Origin: Rhodosorus marinus
Lineage: Eukaryota; Rhodophyta; Stylonematophyceae; Stylonematales; Stylonemataceae
Length of the DNA: 64,000 nucleotides
Assembly (NCBI GenBank): GCA_029953675.1
Contig: JAMWBK010000007.1
Coordinates: 930,001-994,000, forward strand
Direction: 5' to 3'
A program made the position numbers and the translations under genes. Of this stretch, positions 23,094 through 34,331 are shown piece after piece. Each line of letters begins with the position of its first letter. Positions within the stretch are counted from its first letter, which is position 1. The notes under the pieces are model-generated. The model was not told where the DNA came from, ran no database searches, and was given only the letters and a program-made list of their open reading frames with translations.

Positions 23094-25520
23094 ATGGAGG
23101 TTGTTGAGCAGGTTGCTGCCGAGCCTGCGGAGAAACAGGAGGCTGAAGTCGAGCAACCAGTGCTGGAGGAGACTGAACCGCCGGAGCTTGAGAGGTTTAC
23201 CAGGAAGGATACTTTGGAACGTGAGCTTGCTTCGGTGTTTGTTTTTTGGGGTTGTCTTTGGCTCTGGGTTAAGAAAACGATGGGTTTGGTCGTCTTATAT
23301 TGTTGTCTTCTCGGTTTTGTTCAGATGTAACTGCGTTGATATCGAAAGTCGTGGACCTTCCTGATGATATGCTCTCAGGCGTCATCTTTGGTGATGAGTA
23401 CGATCGACAGGAAATTCAACAGGTTATTGAGAACGCGACTTACAACTTGGTGACTCCCAAAATTCCACTGGACTTGAGTGAGGAAGCAATCCGGGCTCGC
23501 GCAGTTTCTCTCGGGGAAATACGAAACCCGCTCCCTCTGAACCCACGCCCTCTCCCTCTCTCTCTTCAGACTTGGCTCTACCAACTTTCGGTGGGGCAAT
23601 GGAGGACATCGTTCAGGATTCTTTCAACAAATGCTTCGAAGCACACCTCCCCGTTCCCTGGAACTGGAATGCGTACCTGCTCCCAGCGTAAGTCCTTTTG
23701 AAATGCACAAAAGAAGGCGAACAGCGCCAAAAAGATGCTCAGCTAGATCGCTCCAATGGTGCAGGTACCTCCTCGGGATCTTCGTGCGCTATTTCGTCCT
23801 GTTCCCGATAAGGTTGACCATCCTCATCTGGTCAATCATAGCCTTCCTCGTCATATCCACAATCAATCGAAAGATCGAAAAGGTAACCACAAAACACCAA
23901 CTGCATAACTTTGGGTCTTCTCAAGGGGCAGACCGATACGTCTTCACCAAGCGCGACGACCTCTCAGGTCTAGCTTTTCACAGCTCGAGGGGCAGAAACC
24001 ACCCAGCCCTTGTTTCTGGTCGAAGCTACCGCAGTCAAGTCAAAAACAGAGCAACGCATTCGGGTTTCAATACGTTGCCGCTGTGGTCATCATCAAGGCG
24101 ATCTGCCCAGATGTCCCTTTCCCTTCTGACAACTCGAGTTGAGATCGGAGAGCCGTCGTGCTGGTTGAAGCTCCCGCATTGAAACCAGCGCGTAGAGCAA
24201 TAGCCAATGCGCCGGGACAGATCCAGACTTAGAGGGCATTTGCGCCCTAATCTCTGTACACCGACATTAACGAGGCCGTTGTGATCTTCCCTCCTTTCCA
24301 CAGGACGAGCAAAAGGCGATTGAGAAAGACCGAAAGCTCATGTGGTACTTGGCAAACGCCTGGATTATGGCTTTGGGAGGAGTTATTCAGTACTCTGGAG
24401 TTGCACCAACGACGGGCGCCAAACAGGTGCGTTCATGAGGAAAGACCCACCGCAAGAACGCGTCCGTGATGATGACTGTTTTGCTTCGAATTAATTTGGA
24501 TACTTCAAGGTCTATGTGTCAAACCATACGTCCATTATCGACTACGTCGTTCTACTCGGAGCGCAGACCTTTGCGGTTGTCGGTCAGCACCATCCGCAAC
24601 CCTTGGCTTTCTTCCAGGACGTTGTGTTGAAGTGTCTAAGCTGTATCTGGTTTGATCGGAAGGAGCTTAAAGATCGTGGACTGGTCAGGAATAGGATTCA
24701 GGAGCATGTGAATCGAGCAGATGTAGCACCTTTGTTGATCTTTCCGGAAGGGACGGTACGAGAGCGATAAAGTCAACAAGGGTGTGACCATTTCTGTGCT
24801 GACCATTGAAAGCGTTTCCTCTTTTTTTTTGTTTCCTCGCGTCGAATAGTGCGTGAACAACCACTACACGGTCATGTTCAAGAAGGGAGCTTTTGAGCTG
24901 GACGCAGAAGTTTGTCCGGTTACTCTGAAGTACAATAACATTTTTGTGGATGCGTTCTGGGACACCAGAAACGTCTCGTTCTTGAGGTACCTCTTCGAGC
25001 TAGTAAGTACACGTACTGTTTTCAAAGAAGACCTCTTTGGTTTTGGCGTCTTTATTCAATGTCTTCGGCTCTGTGACTTTTTCATCCAGTTGACGTCTTG
25101 GGCATTGATCTGCGACGTGACCTTCCTCGAGCGGCAGAAGATTCAACCTGGAGAGACTCCGGTAGAGTTTGCCCAGAGGGTACAGACCTTGATTTCCGAC
25201 GTCGGAGGGCTCGAAGCGACACAATTCAATGGCTATTTCAAACATATTCGAGCGGACAAGAAGTGAGAGCAAAGCTTGCAATGCTTCTGTCAGGGGAGTG
25301 CTTCACCTAACCCCGCCAACTCTGAAATCGCCTGCTTCTCCTGTCCATGGTCGTGTGTGTTTCGTTACAAAGGTTTATCGCTCAGCGACAGAAGGAAACC
25401 GCTCAAACAATGCTACGAAGCTTGAAGCTCCAAAAGACTTTGGGAGATGAGAAGGTTAAGAAAATAGCCTTGAAGAAGACCTCTGTGGGCAAGCAAAGCC
25501 TGACCCGCAGAAACGTGTAG
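23094..25520 (+). CDS. GPAT9-like ER glycerol-3-phosphate acyltransferase, nine exons
   Basis: This enzyme transfers an acyl chain from acyl-CoA to glycerol-3-phosphate, the first step of glycerolipid and triacylglycerol synthesis at the ER. It resembles plant GPAT9 and animal GPAT3/4. Exons are 23094-23220, 23325-23477, 23570-23687, 23765-23882, 24304-24426, 24510-24755, 24850-25002, 25090-25262 and 25373-25520, giving 452 aa; every phase matches. Landmarks are DSFNKCF, PVPWNWNAYLLPA, a membrane segment around FVLFPIRLTILIWSIIAFLV, motif I NHTSIIDYVVL with the catalytic His and Asp, CIWFDRKELKDR, motif III FPEGTCVNNHYTVMFKKGAF and TSWALICDV. The acidic N terminus is lineage-specific. A TGA directly after exon 8 would end the frame, but splicing to exon 9 yields KKFIAQRQKETAQTMLRSLK, like the GPAT9 C terminus, so I prefer nine exons. 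Intron 4 is unusually long (421 bp). Confidence 0.92.
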
Positions 25521-27102
25521 ACTCTACAAGAGGCTCGGCATTCCGCGCCTTCTGCTTTTTTGCTGGAAGCTCCTCAGACGAACCAGTCGTCTGGTTCGCT
25601 GGTCGATGGCTGGAGTCAAGTCAGATGGTAGCCGCGTGTCATGAACTACCTACGCGAGTACCGACTTCACCGGCGCGGCTTGCTATTGTTTTCGAGGCAG
25701 ACCAGATCAGGAATGGATTCCGTTCCTGGAGACGGAGCGCAAATGTCATACGATTACCCGCAAAGCCAGTACTGACCTCGATTGTGCTCGCCACTTTTGA
25801 GGCTGAGGATTGGACGGGTGCCTATTTTAAAACGCTTGAGGAGGGTGATTTGGTACGCGATGCCGGCTTGGCTCGCTCTCTTCGGAGAATTAGGACCAGA
25901 AGTAAACGCGACGGCCTGAGGCGTCTTCTCGAGTTGAACAATTCTGTTCCAGAAGACGGTGGATAGATCATGCGGATCCGATGTTCGCGGGCAAGGATGG
26001 GGTTTTTCAAGACCATCCCCCTCCCCTGACAATACCGCCGGGGTCGAGTTCCTCCGTTGTCAGCGTAGGCTGCCTGCCGGATCAATATCATCAGGTGTCG
26101 ATGACGTGTAGGGCGTCCTTCAAATGCACCGTAGATATGAACAAGGCACTGCAGCTCCGTGCACGTACCCGAGCATTTTCATTGTGCATTCTGTAGACCG
26201 AACGCAATCCTTTGCCAACAAGCTTGGGCAGCTGCCATCGTTCCTATCCGCGTCGCTGTGGTTGGCTTTTTTCATATAGTGAGTATCGCTTGCCTACACT
26301 ATCGAAATATGCTCCCTTCCAGTACTATGGACCACAAGCCGGATGCTTCAAAACTTTGGCAGGACTGCAACTTTCGCTTCCCATAAGGGAAGCCACCAGC
26401 ATCTCGCTTGTTTTGTCGACCGTCAACGGCAAGGCATCAGTTCTACTACTGTCTCTCGAAGCAGAGACTTTTGAGTGATTCTCTTCGCCTGGGGAAGCTG
26501 GACTCATGCCATCTCTGAGCGGCGAATCATTTCCTCTTGTTCAACCGTAGAATGTCAAACGGCCGGACGGTCCATGGGCTTGGAGCACTAGACTAGCCAG
26601 GGGATATGCCATAGCCTTCACGACCATCCGGGCGTCTGGACCCAGTCCTCGAATTAGTTGAAACTGGGACACTTTCCTAGAGCAGGGCACAGCGCTGGGT
26701 GTTTGCGTGCTGGTAGTTCCACAGAAGCTGTCCGTTTCAGTACGACAAATCTCGTTCCCGTCGGAAACGGAAAGGACGCATGGGGATAGATCTACCCCAT
26801 CAAAACCTACCACTGCCATGGAAGCTGATGCTGACAAAGCTCAAACCAGGACGGCGTATCTCGACGGTAACTGCTACAGCGGACAAGGAGAAGTTCGACG
26901 TTGACTTCGGCCTCTGGCCATCGCCTAGAGCACCGTGATCAGGTTAGCGTCTTCACGAAGCAACAGAACTTCCTTATCTGAGAACTTGACCTGCTTATTT
27001 GAAGGACGCAGAGACGGAAGATTCCATTTTGAGGTGGGTGAGCGTCTTCTTCCTCAGCTGGCAGGGGGAGGTGGCGGCTTGCTGGATGTCGTCCAGAGTA
27101 CG
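25521..27102. other. Intergenic; no gene recognised
   Basis: A short hairpin CGAACCAG-TCGT-CTGGTTCG lies at 25579-25598. Frames at 25625-25966 and 26541-26837 have no family features. The last ~160 bp are open in frame with the downstream DUF2993 gene (from 26935) and may be its leader or extra N terminus. Confidence 0.35.
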
Positions 27103-28240
27103 ATGGAGACTCAACGACGTTTCTGTTTTGTTGGAAGCTTCGGCTGTGGACGCCGTGTTCGTAGCGCGGCGGCGCCGAGGACCTGGAATCATCATCGACG
27201 TTCAGAGCGAACGTGGGTGGTGGTCGAGGCATCGACTGGCGCTTCCGGTAGGAGGTCTGGGCGAAAAGGCCCCTGGCTCACGCGGGTAATCTCCGAGCTG
27301 TTTCGTGAGGGACTGCTGCAGGCTCCGGGGTGTTCGTTTCGGGACCTGGACGTGGACGTGCGAGCACGATCTTCCTGGGAGCTTGTCAAGGGACAATGTG
27401 AGCGCATTGAGGTTTCCTCGGGGCGGTTCAAGTGCGGGGTTCTTCGCGGACAGCGCCTGGAACTCGTCAGCGACCCCTTCTCGCTCAACACTTGGCGGAT
27501 TCTAGCGGGCGATGAGCCTACTTTCGCAAAAGACGTCAGAGTAACTATTGATACAACACTTGCGGAGAACGACTTCACCTCGGATTCTTATGTTTCCCTG
27601 CTCCTCACTGCCCTGATCACGCAGCTATTCAGAGGAACCGTATCTGGAGTTCTCGGTAAGAATGAAACAAAAAGGCAAAGTAACCTTTTCACTCGTCATT
27701 TAGAAACCTGAAACTCTTCACCGTTTCCACTAGGTCGATGGATCCCAGCTGAGATTGGTGGCGTAGAGCTAACTCTCGGTAGCGTTGTTTTCGAAATGGA
27801 GAAGCTCGTCGTTGTGGTAAATCTTGAGTTTTCTGACGGGACGCGTGTCCCACTTAACATACGAACAGGACTGAGCACTGCCGACGATGGACAGTAAGCA
27901 AAAGAAAAACAAAACTCATTCGTCGAGTCAATGAGAAAAAAATCACAGAGCAGAAAACTTTCCGTCTTTGCCGAAATCGGTAAGGACTCTCTTCTTAGAT
28001 TCTCCTAAAGTGATCGTGAAGAATCCGTTCACTGGGAAAGGAATTCCAATTCCCGCTGGAGTTGGCTTTGAGTTTGGAGCGAGCCTTGGACCGAACGTTC
28101 AGATACAACGACTCAATATCGGGGAAGAGAGCATGAACGTTCGAGCCGTTTTGCTAATCCCACGGGATCTGTTTAAGAGGGCTGCGTATCTGCCTGGAGA
28201 TGAATACAGGAGGGAGAGAGTGGAAGTAATTGAACGCTAA
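27103..28240 (+). CDS. DUF2993 (LmeA-like) protein with transit-peptide-like leader
   Basis: This protein resembles the DUF2993 family common in cyanobacteria and plastid-bearing eukaryotes; the characterised actinobacterial relative LmeA binds phospholipid. Exons are 27103-27655, 27734-27893 and 27985-28240 (322 aa), with phases that match. The start at 27103 (METQRRFCFVGSFGCGRR) gives an Arg/Ser/Ala-rich leader suited to plastid import; an upstream in-frame Met at 26935 would add 56 residues. The conserved region includes CSFRDLDVDVRARSSWELVK, then FKCGVLRGQRLELVSDPFSL, and a C-terminal part with PIPAGVGFEFGASLGPNVQI. A membrane or lipid role in the plastid is inferred from the family and leader only. 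Confidence 0.7.
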
Positions 28241-28740
28241 GAGACGTTGGACAGTTGTATTGCTAGCTTTTGTTGTACCATGTTGAGGAGGTTTTGTTTG
28301 CTTTAGCTAGAACCCCGGATCTGAACTATCAACGGAGAGGGGGGTTTGAGCATTGTACCTGTAGTTGTATTTGACCAAAGCCAGGGAAAAAACAAGAAGA
28401 GGGACCAACGCAAACAAAGAAGACGACTCCAATCAGAAAGAACAGGGAGAGAGACAGAGGCAAGCAGCCTTCCACTTCCGTCGACAAAAGATTATGTAAC
28501 CCAATTTCCTTTTTTATGTTTAGACTTTAAGATCATAGTTCTTTCGCCTTGGGAGCGCGTTGATTATATGGACAAAAGTACAAACATAAGTTCTGACAGG
28601 CCTTTGTAGGTATACCTTTCAGGCACGAACGTGGTACATGTTTTCTTTGTTCCCCCATCCCCAGCTCTCTACAATGAGCCTAGGCTAAGCCTTCCGCGGC
28701 GTTTGCAAGCGGATTCTGGGGAGAGCCTGCTTCCAGTTTC
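28241..28740. other. Intergenic region between convergent genes
   Basis: This holds 3' flanks of the DUF2993 gene (+) and the small RRM gene (-). No coding signal was seen. Confidence 0.4.
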
Positions 28741-29058
28741 CTAAAATGCATCTCTGTCCTCCGACCGGAAGTCATCACGGAAATCCTGACGCAAGTCCTC
28801 ACGGGGCTCCCGCCTTCGATCACGTGCCTCATTCACACGAATAACCCTTCCGTCAAACTCTTCACCGTCCATGGAATTCATCGCATCCGAAGCGTTGTCG
28901 TCGTCCTCGAAGGTGACGAACCCAAACCCACGGGACCTCCCCGTCTCACGATCGTAGATCACCTTTGCATCCGACACGGTCCCATACTGCGCGAACGCCT
29001 CACGGAGCATCTCATCATCGGTAGCCCAGCTGATACCTCCAACAAAAAGCTTCTTCAT
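28741..29058 (-). CDS. Small single-RRM RNA-binding protein with charged tail
   Basis: This is a 105-aa intronless protein made of one RNA-recognition motif and a short tail. RNP2 is LFVGGI and RNP1 is RGFGFVTF, preceded by DAKVIYDRETGRS, the pattern of plant glycine-rich and cyanobacterial Rbp-type proteins. The start at 29058 (MKKLFVGGISWAT) is chosen because the paralogue at 31008-31292 begins identically; the frame is open upstream to 29175, but that part is Gly/Val-rich flank translation. The tail is rich in Arg, Glu and Asp (RRREPREDLRQDFRDDF) instead of Gly. A role in RNA chaperoning or stress-responsive mRNA binding is inferred from the family. Confidence 0.9.
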   Translation of the reverse strand: MKKLFVGGISWATDDEMLREAFAQYGTVSDAKVIYDRETGRSRGFGFVTFEDDDNASDAMNSMDGEEFDGRVIRVNEARDRRREPREDLRQDFRDDFRSEDRDAF

Positions 29059-29420
29059 ACTACACACCGTCCCATTTCCCCGTCGGCAAACAGCAGCAGG
29101 AGCTCGCCCACCGTTCACCCCAACCCCAGCCCCGCCAACAAATCCAAGAACACCCATTCTTTCCTCCCAACACACCCCCTTCCCCTTCCTTCAAAAACAA
29201 ACAACCGAGAAAAAATTCCTCCTCAAAACAACAAGACACACACACACAAACTAAAACTCGTCTATTATTCCCAAACTACCTCCACAACTCGCCTACCCCT
29301 GCCTTCTCCCTCCCCTTCCCTCCCTCCCCCCCCCACCGCAATCTCCCCCAACGTGCTCTAACTAGCCTTCCCCCTCCTCCCGTCCCGTCCTCACCGTTTT
29401 CGTTTTTTTTTTTTGCTTTT
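29059..29420 (-). promoter_or_regulatory. 5' flank of the small RRM gene
   Basis: The plus strand is C-rich (CCTTCCCTCCCTCCCCCCCC near 29315), so the coding strand is G-rich, as 5' of the other genes. It contains a short (AC)n run at 29237-29248. Confidence 0.45.
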
Positions 29421-29454
29421 TCCTCCGGACCTTTCCAAAACCCCACCATTTTCC

Positions 29455-29610
29455 GCGCTTTGACAATAATATAAATATACTAACTTAACCTATTATTTTG
29501 TAACATTATCATTATATTACCTCTAATTTATTTACTAAATTCCTTTTATTGTTGATAATATTTTTATAATATATTATTATGATATTATTACATCTTCTAA
29601 AACTTTGGAG
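29455..29610. other. Very AT-rich block
   Basis: About 150 bp consists almost only of A and T, including TATTTTTATAATATATTATT. It contrasts with the C-rich flank next to it and could be a DNA-unwinding or matrix-attachment type segment; no direct evidence. Confidence 0.4.
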
Positions 29611-31007
29611 TGGAAAAATTTCGGAAATTCATTCACCCTTTGTTTTAACATTCGTACCCCCCCTAGAGTCGGGTTTTATGGCACAGAACATTGGGCGTGG
29701 ACCGTGACCGGGATTGTGCGATAATGCGGTCGTTTATCCGGCCAAATGGGGTCTAGCGAGTTTCACGGCGAGATTTTTTGGAGCCGTGGTAAGGGGGAGG
29801 GGGTGGAGTGGGGTTTTGACCGGTGCTTTTTTGTTTTTTTTATTTTGTTTTATGGGAGGTGGGCATTTTTGGGCTGTTTTAGGGTCCTGGGCGGTGGTGT
29901 TTTGATTAAATTAAGGGCACAGCTTTAAAATTATTTTGGTATTATTTAATTTTTAGGGATTTAGTTGTCTAAATGTTGAATTGGTGGATCCTAGCATGGA
30001 CCTGCTGGATCAGGGGCGCGGGGTCTTTTCACCGACTGTGCCGTTACTTAGCAGTGATCAGAAAGGCGTTTGAAGTACAGCTAGCAAACTGAACAGTGCT
30101 CTGTTGACTTGGAAGCAAGGTTCAAGTGGAAGACATTGAAATCCGCTATTCTACTGTTCCCGCTCCGAGCTGAAGAACGCAAGTTAAATCATGAGCCCAC
30201 AGCTCGATGTGATCGATTCGATCGATGGGGAACGGAATGTGGCCTTGTGATAGACCCAAGACCGGCTCGGATCATCAACTAAAAAGGGAATTCGGCAACT
30301 CCTGATCGTGCTTTTCTGGGGGCCCCGGGGGGGGGGGGGGGGGGGGAAGGGTTCACTATCGTTCAGCAAGCACGGTCTGTCACCGGTCGTGGCTTTTCAA
30401 CAACCTGCGTTTTGGAATCCACAGGAAGATTTTGCGCGTCAGCTATCGGAATGTGTCTTTCTTCCGGAAGATCAAGAGACAAGCTCGTAAACCATTGGTC
30501 AGAATGCAAAGTAAACTGTATCTCGTCAAAGAAGTTCAGTAGCAGAACTGGAAGTGTCTTTTCATCACAAAAGGCATGCTATGATCGTCTCTAGGCAGAG
30601 GTTGAGGTTCTTGAAGGGAAGGCTTACCTTGCTACAGTGTTTTCCACCTTCAGTAAGGACTGGTTCCGCCAGGGGAAGATGAGTTAATCGCCAGGTCACA
30701 TGCCCCGGTTCACGCGGGATATCAACAATAGCTGTCTTTTATTTGAAGCAGGCTGTAGTCTCAAGTTTCCAAAACGCATAAAGAATTCGATCAAAGTACC
30801 GTTTTCGCTTTTCCGGGGTTTTGCTTTTCCGTCCAAGCGAAAACAAGAAAACACACTCATCTTACGCACACAAATTTCAAGCCGATCCCAAAGTTTCCAT
30901 CCAGTTCGCTAGAAAAGAAGTTCTCTCCTTTCAGCTCTACTGTTGACAGGACGCCGCTCTTTTTTCTCGCGACCAAAAAAAAAGAGCCGAACCACGCCGC
31001 CATGGGC
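29611..31007. other. No gene recognised; contains a G20 run
   Basis: An uninterrupted run of 20 G lies at 30327-30346, directly after GGGGGCCCC. Frames here are short and without family features. The upper end borders the stop codon of the RRM gene at 31008. Confidence 0.35.
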
Positions 31008-31292
31008 TTAGTAACGGGGACCACCTCCACCACCACCACCGCCGCCGGCACGGTCCATGGCCTCGTTCACCCGGATCCGGCGACCATCAAGCTCCTGTCC
31101 GTCCAAGCTCTCAACAGCCTGGTCCGCATCCTCATCGTTATCGAAAGTCACGAACCCAAAACCACGGGAGCGTCCAGACTCGCGGTCGTAAATAACCTTC
31201 GCGTCCCGAATCGACCCGAACTGCGAGAACGTCTCCCTCAGCAGGTCGTCATTCGTCGCCCAGCTAATCCCTCCAACAAACAACCTCTTCAT
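31008..31292 (-). CDS. Small single-RRM glycine-tailed RNA-binding protein
   Basis: This 94-aa intronless paralogue of the 28741-29058 protein begins MKRLFVGGISWATNDDLLRE. It keeps RNP1 RGFGFVTF and DAKVIYDRESGRS. Its tail is short and Gly-rich (AGGGGGGGGGPRY), encoded by a CCACCACC-type triplet run on the plus strand. Both paralogues lie on the same strand about 2 kb apart, pointing to tandem duplication followed by tail divergence. As a class IV-like glycine-rich RNA-binding protein it likely binds mRNA. Confidence 0.92.
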   Translation of the reverse strand: MKRLFVGGISWATNDDLLRETFSQFGSIRDAKVIYDRESGRSRGFGFVTFDNDEDADQAVESLDGQELDGRRIRVNEAMDRAGGGGGGGGGPRY

Positions 31293-31640
31293 CTCTCCTC
31301 CTCAAACACACACCACACACACACAAAAAAAAAAACACACACAAACTCAAACACACACACTCACAAAGAAAGGTAACCCCTTTACCCTCACACCCTCTCT
31401 CCCTCCTCCTCCCCCTTCTGCCCCCCCCCCACCGCCAACGCCCTACACCCTCCCCCAAAAAGGGGGAAATGCAATCACCAAAACCATTCAAAAACCTACC
31501 CAAAAATCCATCCTCTCAAACTCACCCCGCCCGTCCCCGTCCCCCGACCCCCGTTCGATCGATCGGGGGGAGAGAAAACAAAAAAAAAAAGAAACCAAAA
31601 AAGGGGGGAGAAAACAAAAACAAAACAAAAACCAACGCAC
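31293..31640 (-). promoter_or_regulatory. 5' flank of the glycine-tailed RRM gene
   Basis: The plus strand has (AC)n-rich sequence at 31308-31365, then C-rich sequence with CCCCCCCCCCACC near 31422 and CGATCGATCGGGGGG near 31557. The coding strand is therefore G/T-rich. Confidence 0.45.
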
Positions 31641-32025
31641 AAAAGACCCCCTCAAAAAAACCAAAAATTTGACGTATATCTAGTCAAAACTTATTCTACA
31701 TTTTGAATAATCAGTTCTCAACAATATCTACACTAATAAAATGAAAAATTTATCCATTCAATTCTTTGATCCGGAATATCGGAAGGAAAAAATTTTATGT
31801 GGCTGTTGATTGGTTCGTACAGATCCTAACTTTTTCTTCTTTTTTTGTGTATCGGACGTCGTCGTGGAGGAGGAATTTGGTTTTTTTTTGTTTTTTTTGG
31901 AGTCTGGTTTAGGGGGTGGGGGTGGGGGAAAGTGAAGGAATCGCATGCTGTGTTTTAGGAAGGGCATTTGGTTCGAAAAACGAGGGAGAGAGAAAGATGA
32001 TGGATGATGGATGCACATTTTCTTA
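31641..32025. other. No gene recognised
   Basis: AT-rich sequence grades into a G/T-rich stretch at 31840-31930. No coding signal is convincing. Confidence 0.3.
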
Positions 32026-32150
32026 AAAAAACACCAAAAAGAGTTCTTCCAAAGGTATATATGGTGTGTTAGGGTTAAGCCAAAAAAAAACACCAAAAAG
32101 AGTTCTTCCAAAGGTATATATGGTGTGTTAGGGTTAAGCCAGTTTTCCAT
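32026..32150. repeat. 59-bp direct repeat, two copies
   Basis: CACCAAAAAGAGTTCTTCC begins at 32032 and again at 32091. Each unit ends GGTGTGTTAGGGTTAAGCC, which includes TTAGGGTTA. The copies are essentially identical apart from the length of an A run. Confidence 0.9.
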
Positions 32151-33945
32151 CGAGGGTTACGTTGATGCCTCCTCTGATTTGGTTTTGAGGTACGTAACCT
32201 CATTCCCATTCAACTCCGCCCGTTAGTCTCCTTATCAATTTTTACCTTTTTTATTACTATCTTCTTAAATTTACTATTAAAATATTAGAAGACATCAAAT
32301 ATATTCCAGATTTTCAATGATGAAATAGACCTTGTCTAGGTGGAAAAAAATCTTATTTGTGTGGGAATTGGGTCCAGTTTCGCAGACTTATCGTAAGTAC
32401 TGTGCGTATTTAAAGATAATACTTCTTGATCTGGTATGTCTTCGCTTCGGGCAAAAAGATATTTTCGGGATACTTTGGATTGATCGTCGTTTATAGTACA
32501 AAAGTACTATGATAGTACGTACTTCGAGCCCTCCTTTTGGGCAGTTTTTGGGCGGGTTTGGCGTGGCGGTGGGATCTCCATCAGCATTTAGATAATAGAA
32601 CATGTACTTGCCCGGGAACTTCTGACAGCCTCCCTACGGAAATGTCTTTGACAACCTTCCGTAGACGCCGAACAACTGTGGAACAAGACTAATGTTAGTG
32701 TAGACTGTCGACCTTGAGCCGTGCTCTAGATCATCCTCCCAGCAACTCTGTATTGTGACTGTGACGAACAGCACCCAAAGGATCCCCCGCTAGCTTAAAT
32801 TCACCACTTCGGCGATGGGAAACAAATGGATCCACTGGACACGCAGGGGGCTAACCGATTCCGAGGTCCGTGAGGAGGCTGACGAGACGTCCCGGGGCCA
32901 ACACGATCTATGTACCCTGGAAGCTGTACGTTCGCTGGTCGTTCTGGATATTTGATATCGTCAGGGTTCAGGACTGGTTTACCACTCTGCTCCTATCCAG
33001 CTGCTATCACGGTCAACTTAAACAGACCGCGCACCCAATCTGTGACGAAAGTAGAGCCCTCAGCGATGAACGGGTTTTGCATGTAAGTGGTTTTTTTAGC
33101 TCTCGATGAATCCAAAGACCTCAATAACAAGCGGAACGAACTAGTGTGACACCAGTTTGGTGGTGACGTTCGTAGGAGCCTCCTCGTATCACATCCTTGT
33201 GGCGGAGCATATGCGTGCAGCCGCATCCCACTCTCGAGTTGAAGAGGACAAACAACCCGAGGCAATTTGGGCAGCGACCGAGTCTACCCAAGGCGTATGC
33301 GGAGTAGAAGCACTAGGTCACTTGAACTTCCGTTGGTGGAGATGAGTTGCCCGGGACGATTACCTTTCTGAATAAAGAAGCGTTGAAGGATGAGCATGGG
33401 GAGTTAATTAGCTCAGAGGACGGTACCGAAGCGATGCTTGCCTCGGATGAGATTGTGGAGTTCTCCCTGCAGACTGCAGAAGAAAATGCAGGGACACAAG
33501 GATGGTCAGCAGAGCATTTCCGCAGCCACTCCAATCCCGACTTCTCCAGGAGGCCAAAGGCCCCTACGAGGAAAGCTGAAAATTTTTCATGGTGGATGCT
33601 CTCCGTGACTTTTTAAGTCTAGGGCTCCTTTCCGAGGTCCGGACAGAGGATCCAGCTCGACTCAACCATCAGGGCCTTGCCATTTGGGAAAGTTTCGGTT
33701 GTGCAGGTGTGAAGCAACAAGCTCTATCCAAAATCAACAGTTCCCTCTTTCAAATCATATATTTGTACGGATCGCCAGGTGTCAGCACATCACAACTGAT
33801 CTGCGTATATCGTATGCTCCCCTGAAGCTGCATGTTAACTGTATCTCTGTTGAAAAGGGTCTCGTACAGGTCCTAATCTGAGACACCTAGTGGTCAACTG
33901 AAGGAAGAGGCTGGAAACCAATCAAGACCTACATGTTGACTGGAC
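32151..33945. other. No gene recognised; contains a dispersed repeat
   Basis: The segment around 32860-33030 (from TCCGTGAGGAGGCTGACGAG to ATCCAGCTGCTATCACGGT) is related to 63360-63530, sharing TTGATATCGTC, GTTCAGGA.T and ATCCAGC blocks. The frame at 33347-33616 is open for 89 codons but matches nothing I recognise. Confidence 0.35.
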
Positions 33946-34331
33946 TTGGAAGGCGGGGGTTTCTGCGACGGTCGGGTCTAATGTTACCAACACAGGGCAA
34001 CGTAGTCGCTACCAGTAATCCGTAGTTGTCAGCTAACGAAAAGACTGAGGATCCAGTTGGTGGGATGAGGGTTTTCGTCCGCTTGCGTCTGCATGAACCT
34101 GTTCCCGAAGTCAACAAATCGCATAGATAGTGATCCTCGTGGGAATCAAGGACGAGCGAGAGGATGGGAAGGATCATGAATACTCATCTACCTCGCCATT
34201 CCCAACAGACGCAATTTTCTAAATTCTGCTTCTGATGGAATCCGCAATCTGGTATCTGCTCCATCGCGGCCAGCCCCTGTCATTCTTTCGAGCGCGCGTT
34301 AGAACTTCAGACAAACAACAACCCCTTGATT

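Noticed and set aside
23478-23569. Reading 23478-23569 as coding in the acyltransferase
   Set aside because: It gives the wrong phase for the conserved DSFNKCF/PWNWN exon; treating it as a 92-bp GTGAGG...TTCAG intron restores the frame.
25090-25266. Ending the acyltransferase at the TGA after exon 8
   Set aside because: The TGA lies in a good donor (AA|GTGAGA), and splicing to 25373 restores a C terminus like that of GPAT9.
30327-30346. G20 run as a functional quadruplex
   Set aside because: A single homopolymer in a gene-free stretch is equally likely to be slippage or a sequencing artefact.
33347-33616. 89-codon frame as a gene
   Set aside because: No domain, no splice context and no similarity to any family I recognise; left as unassigned sequence.
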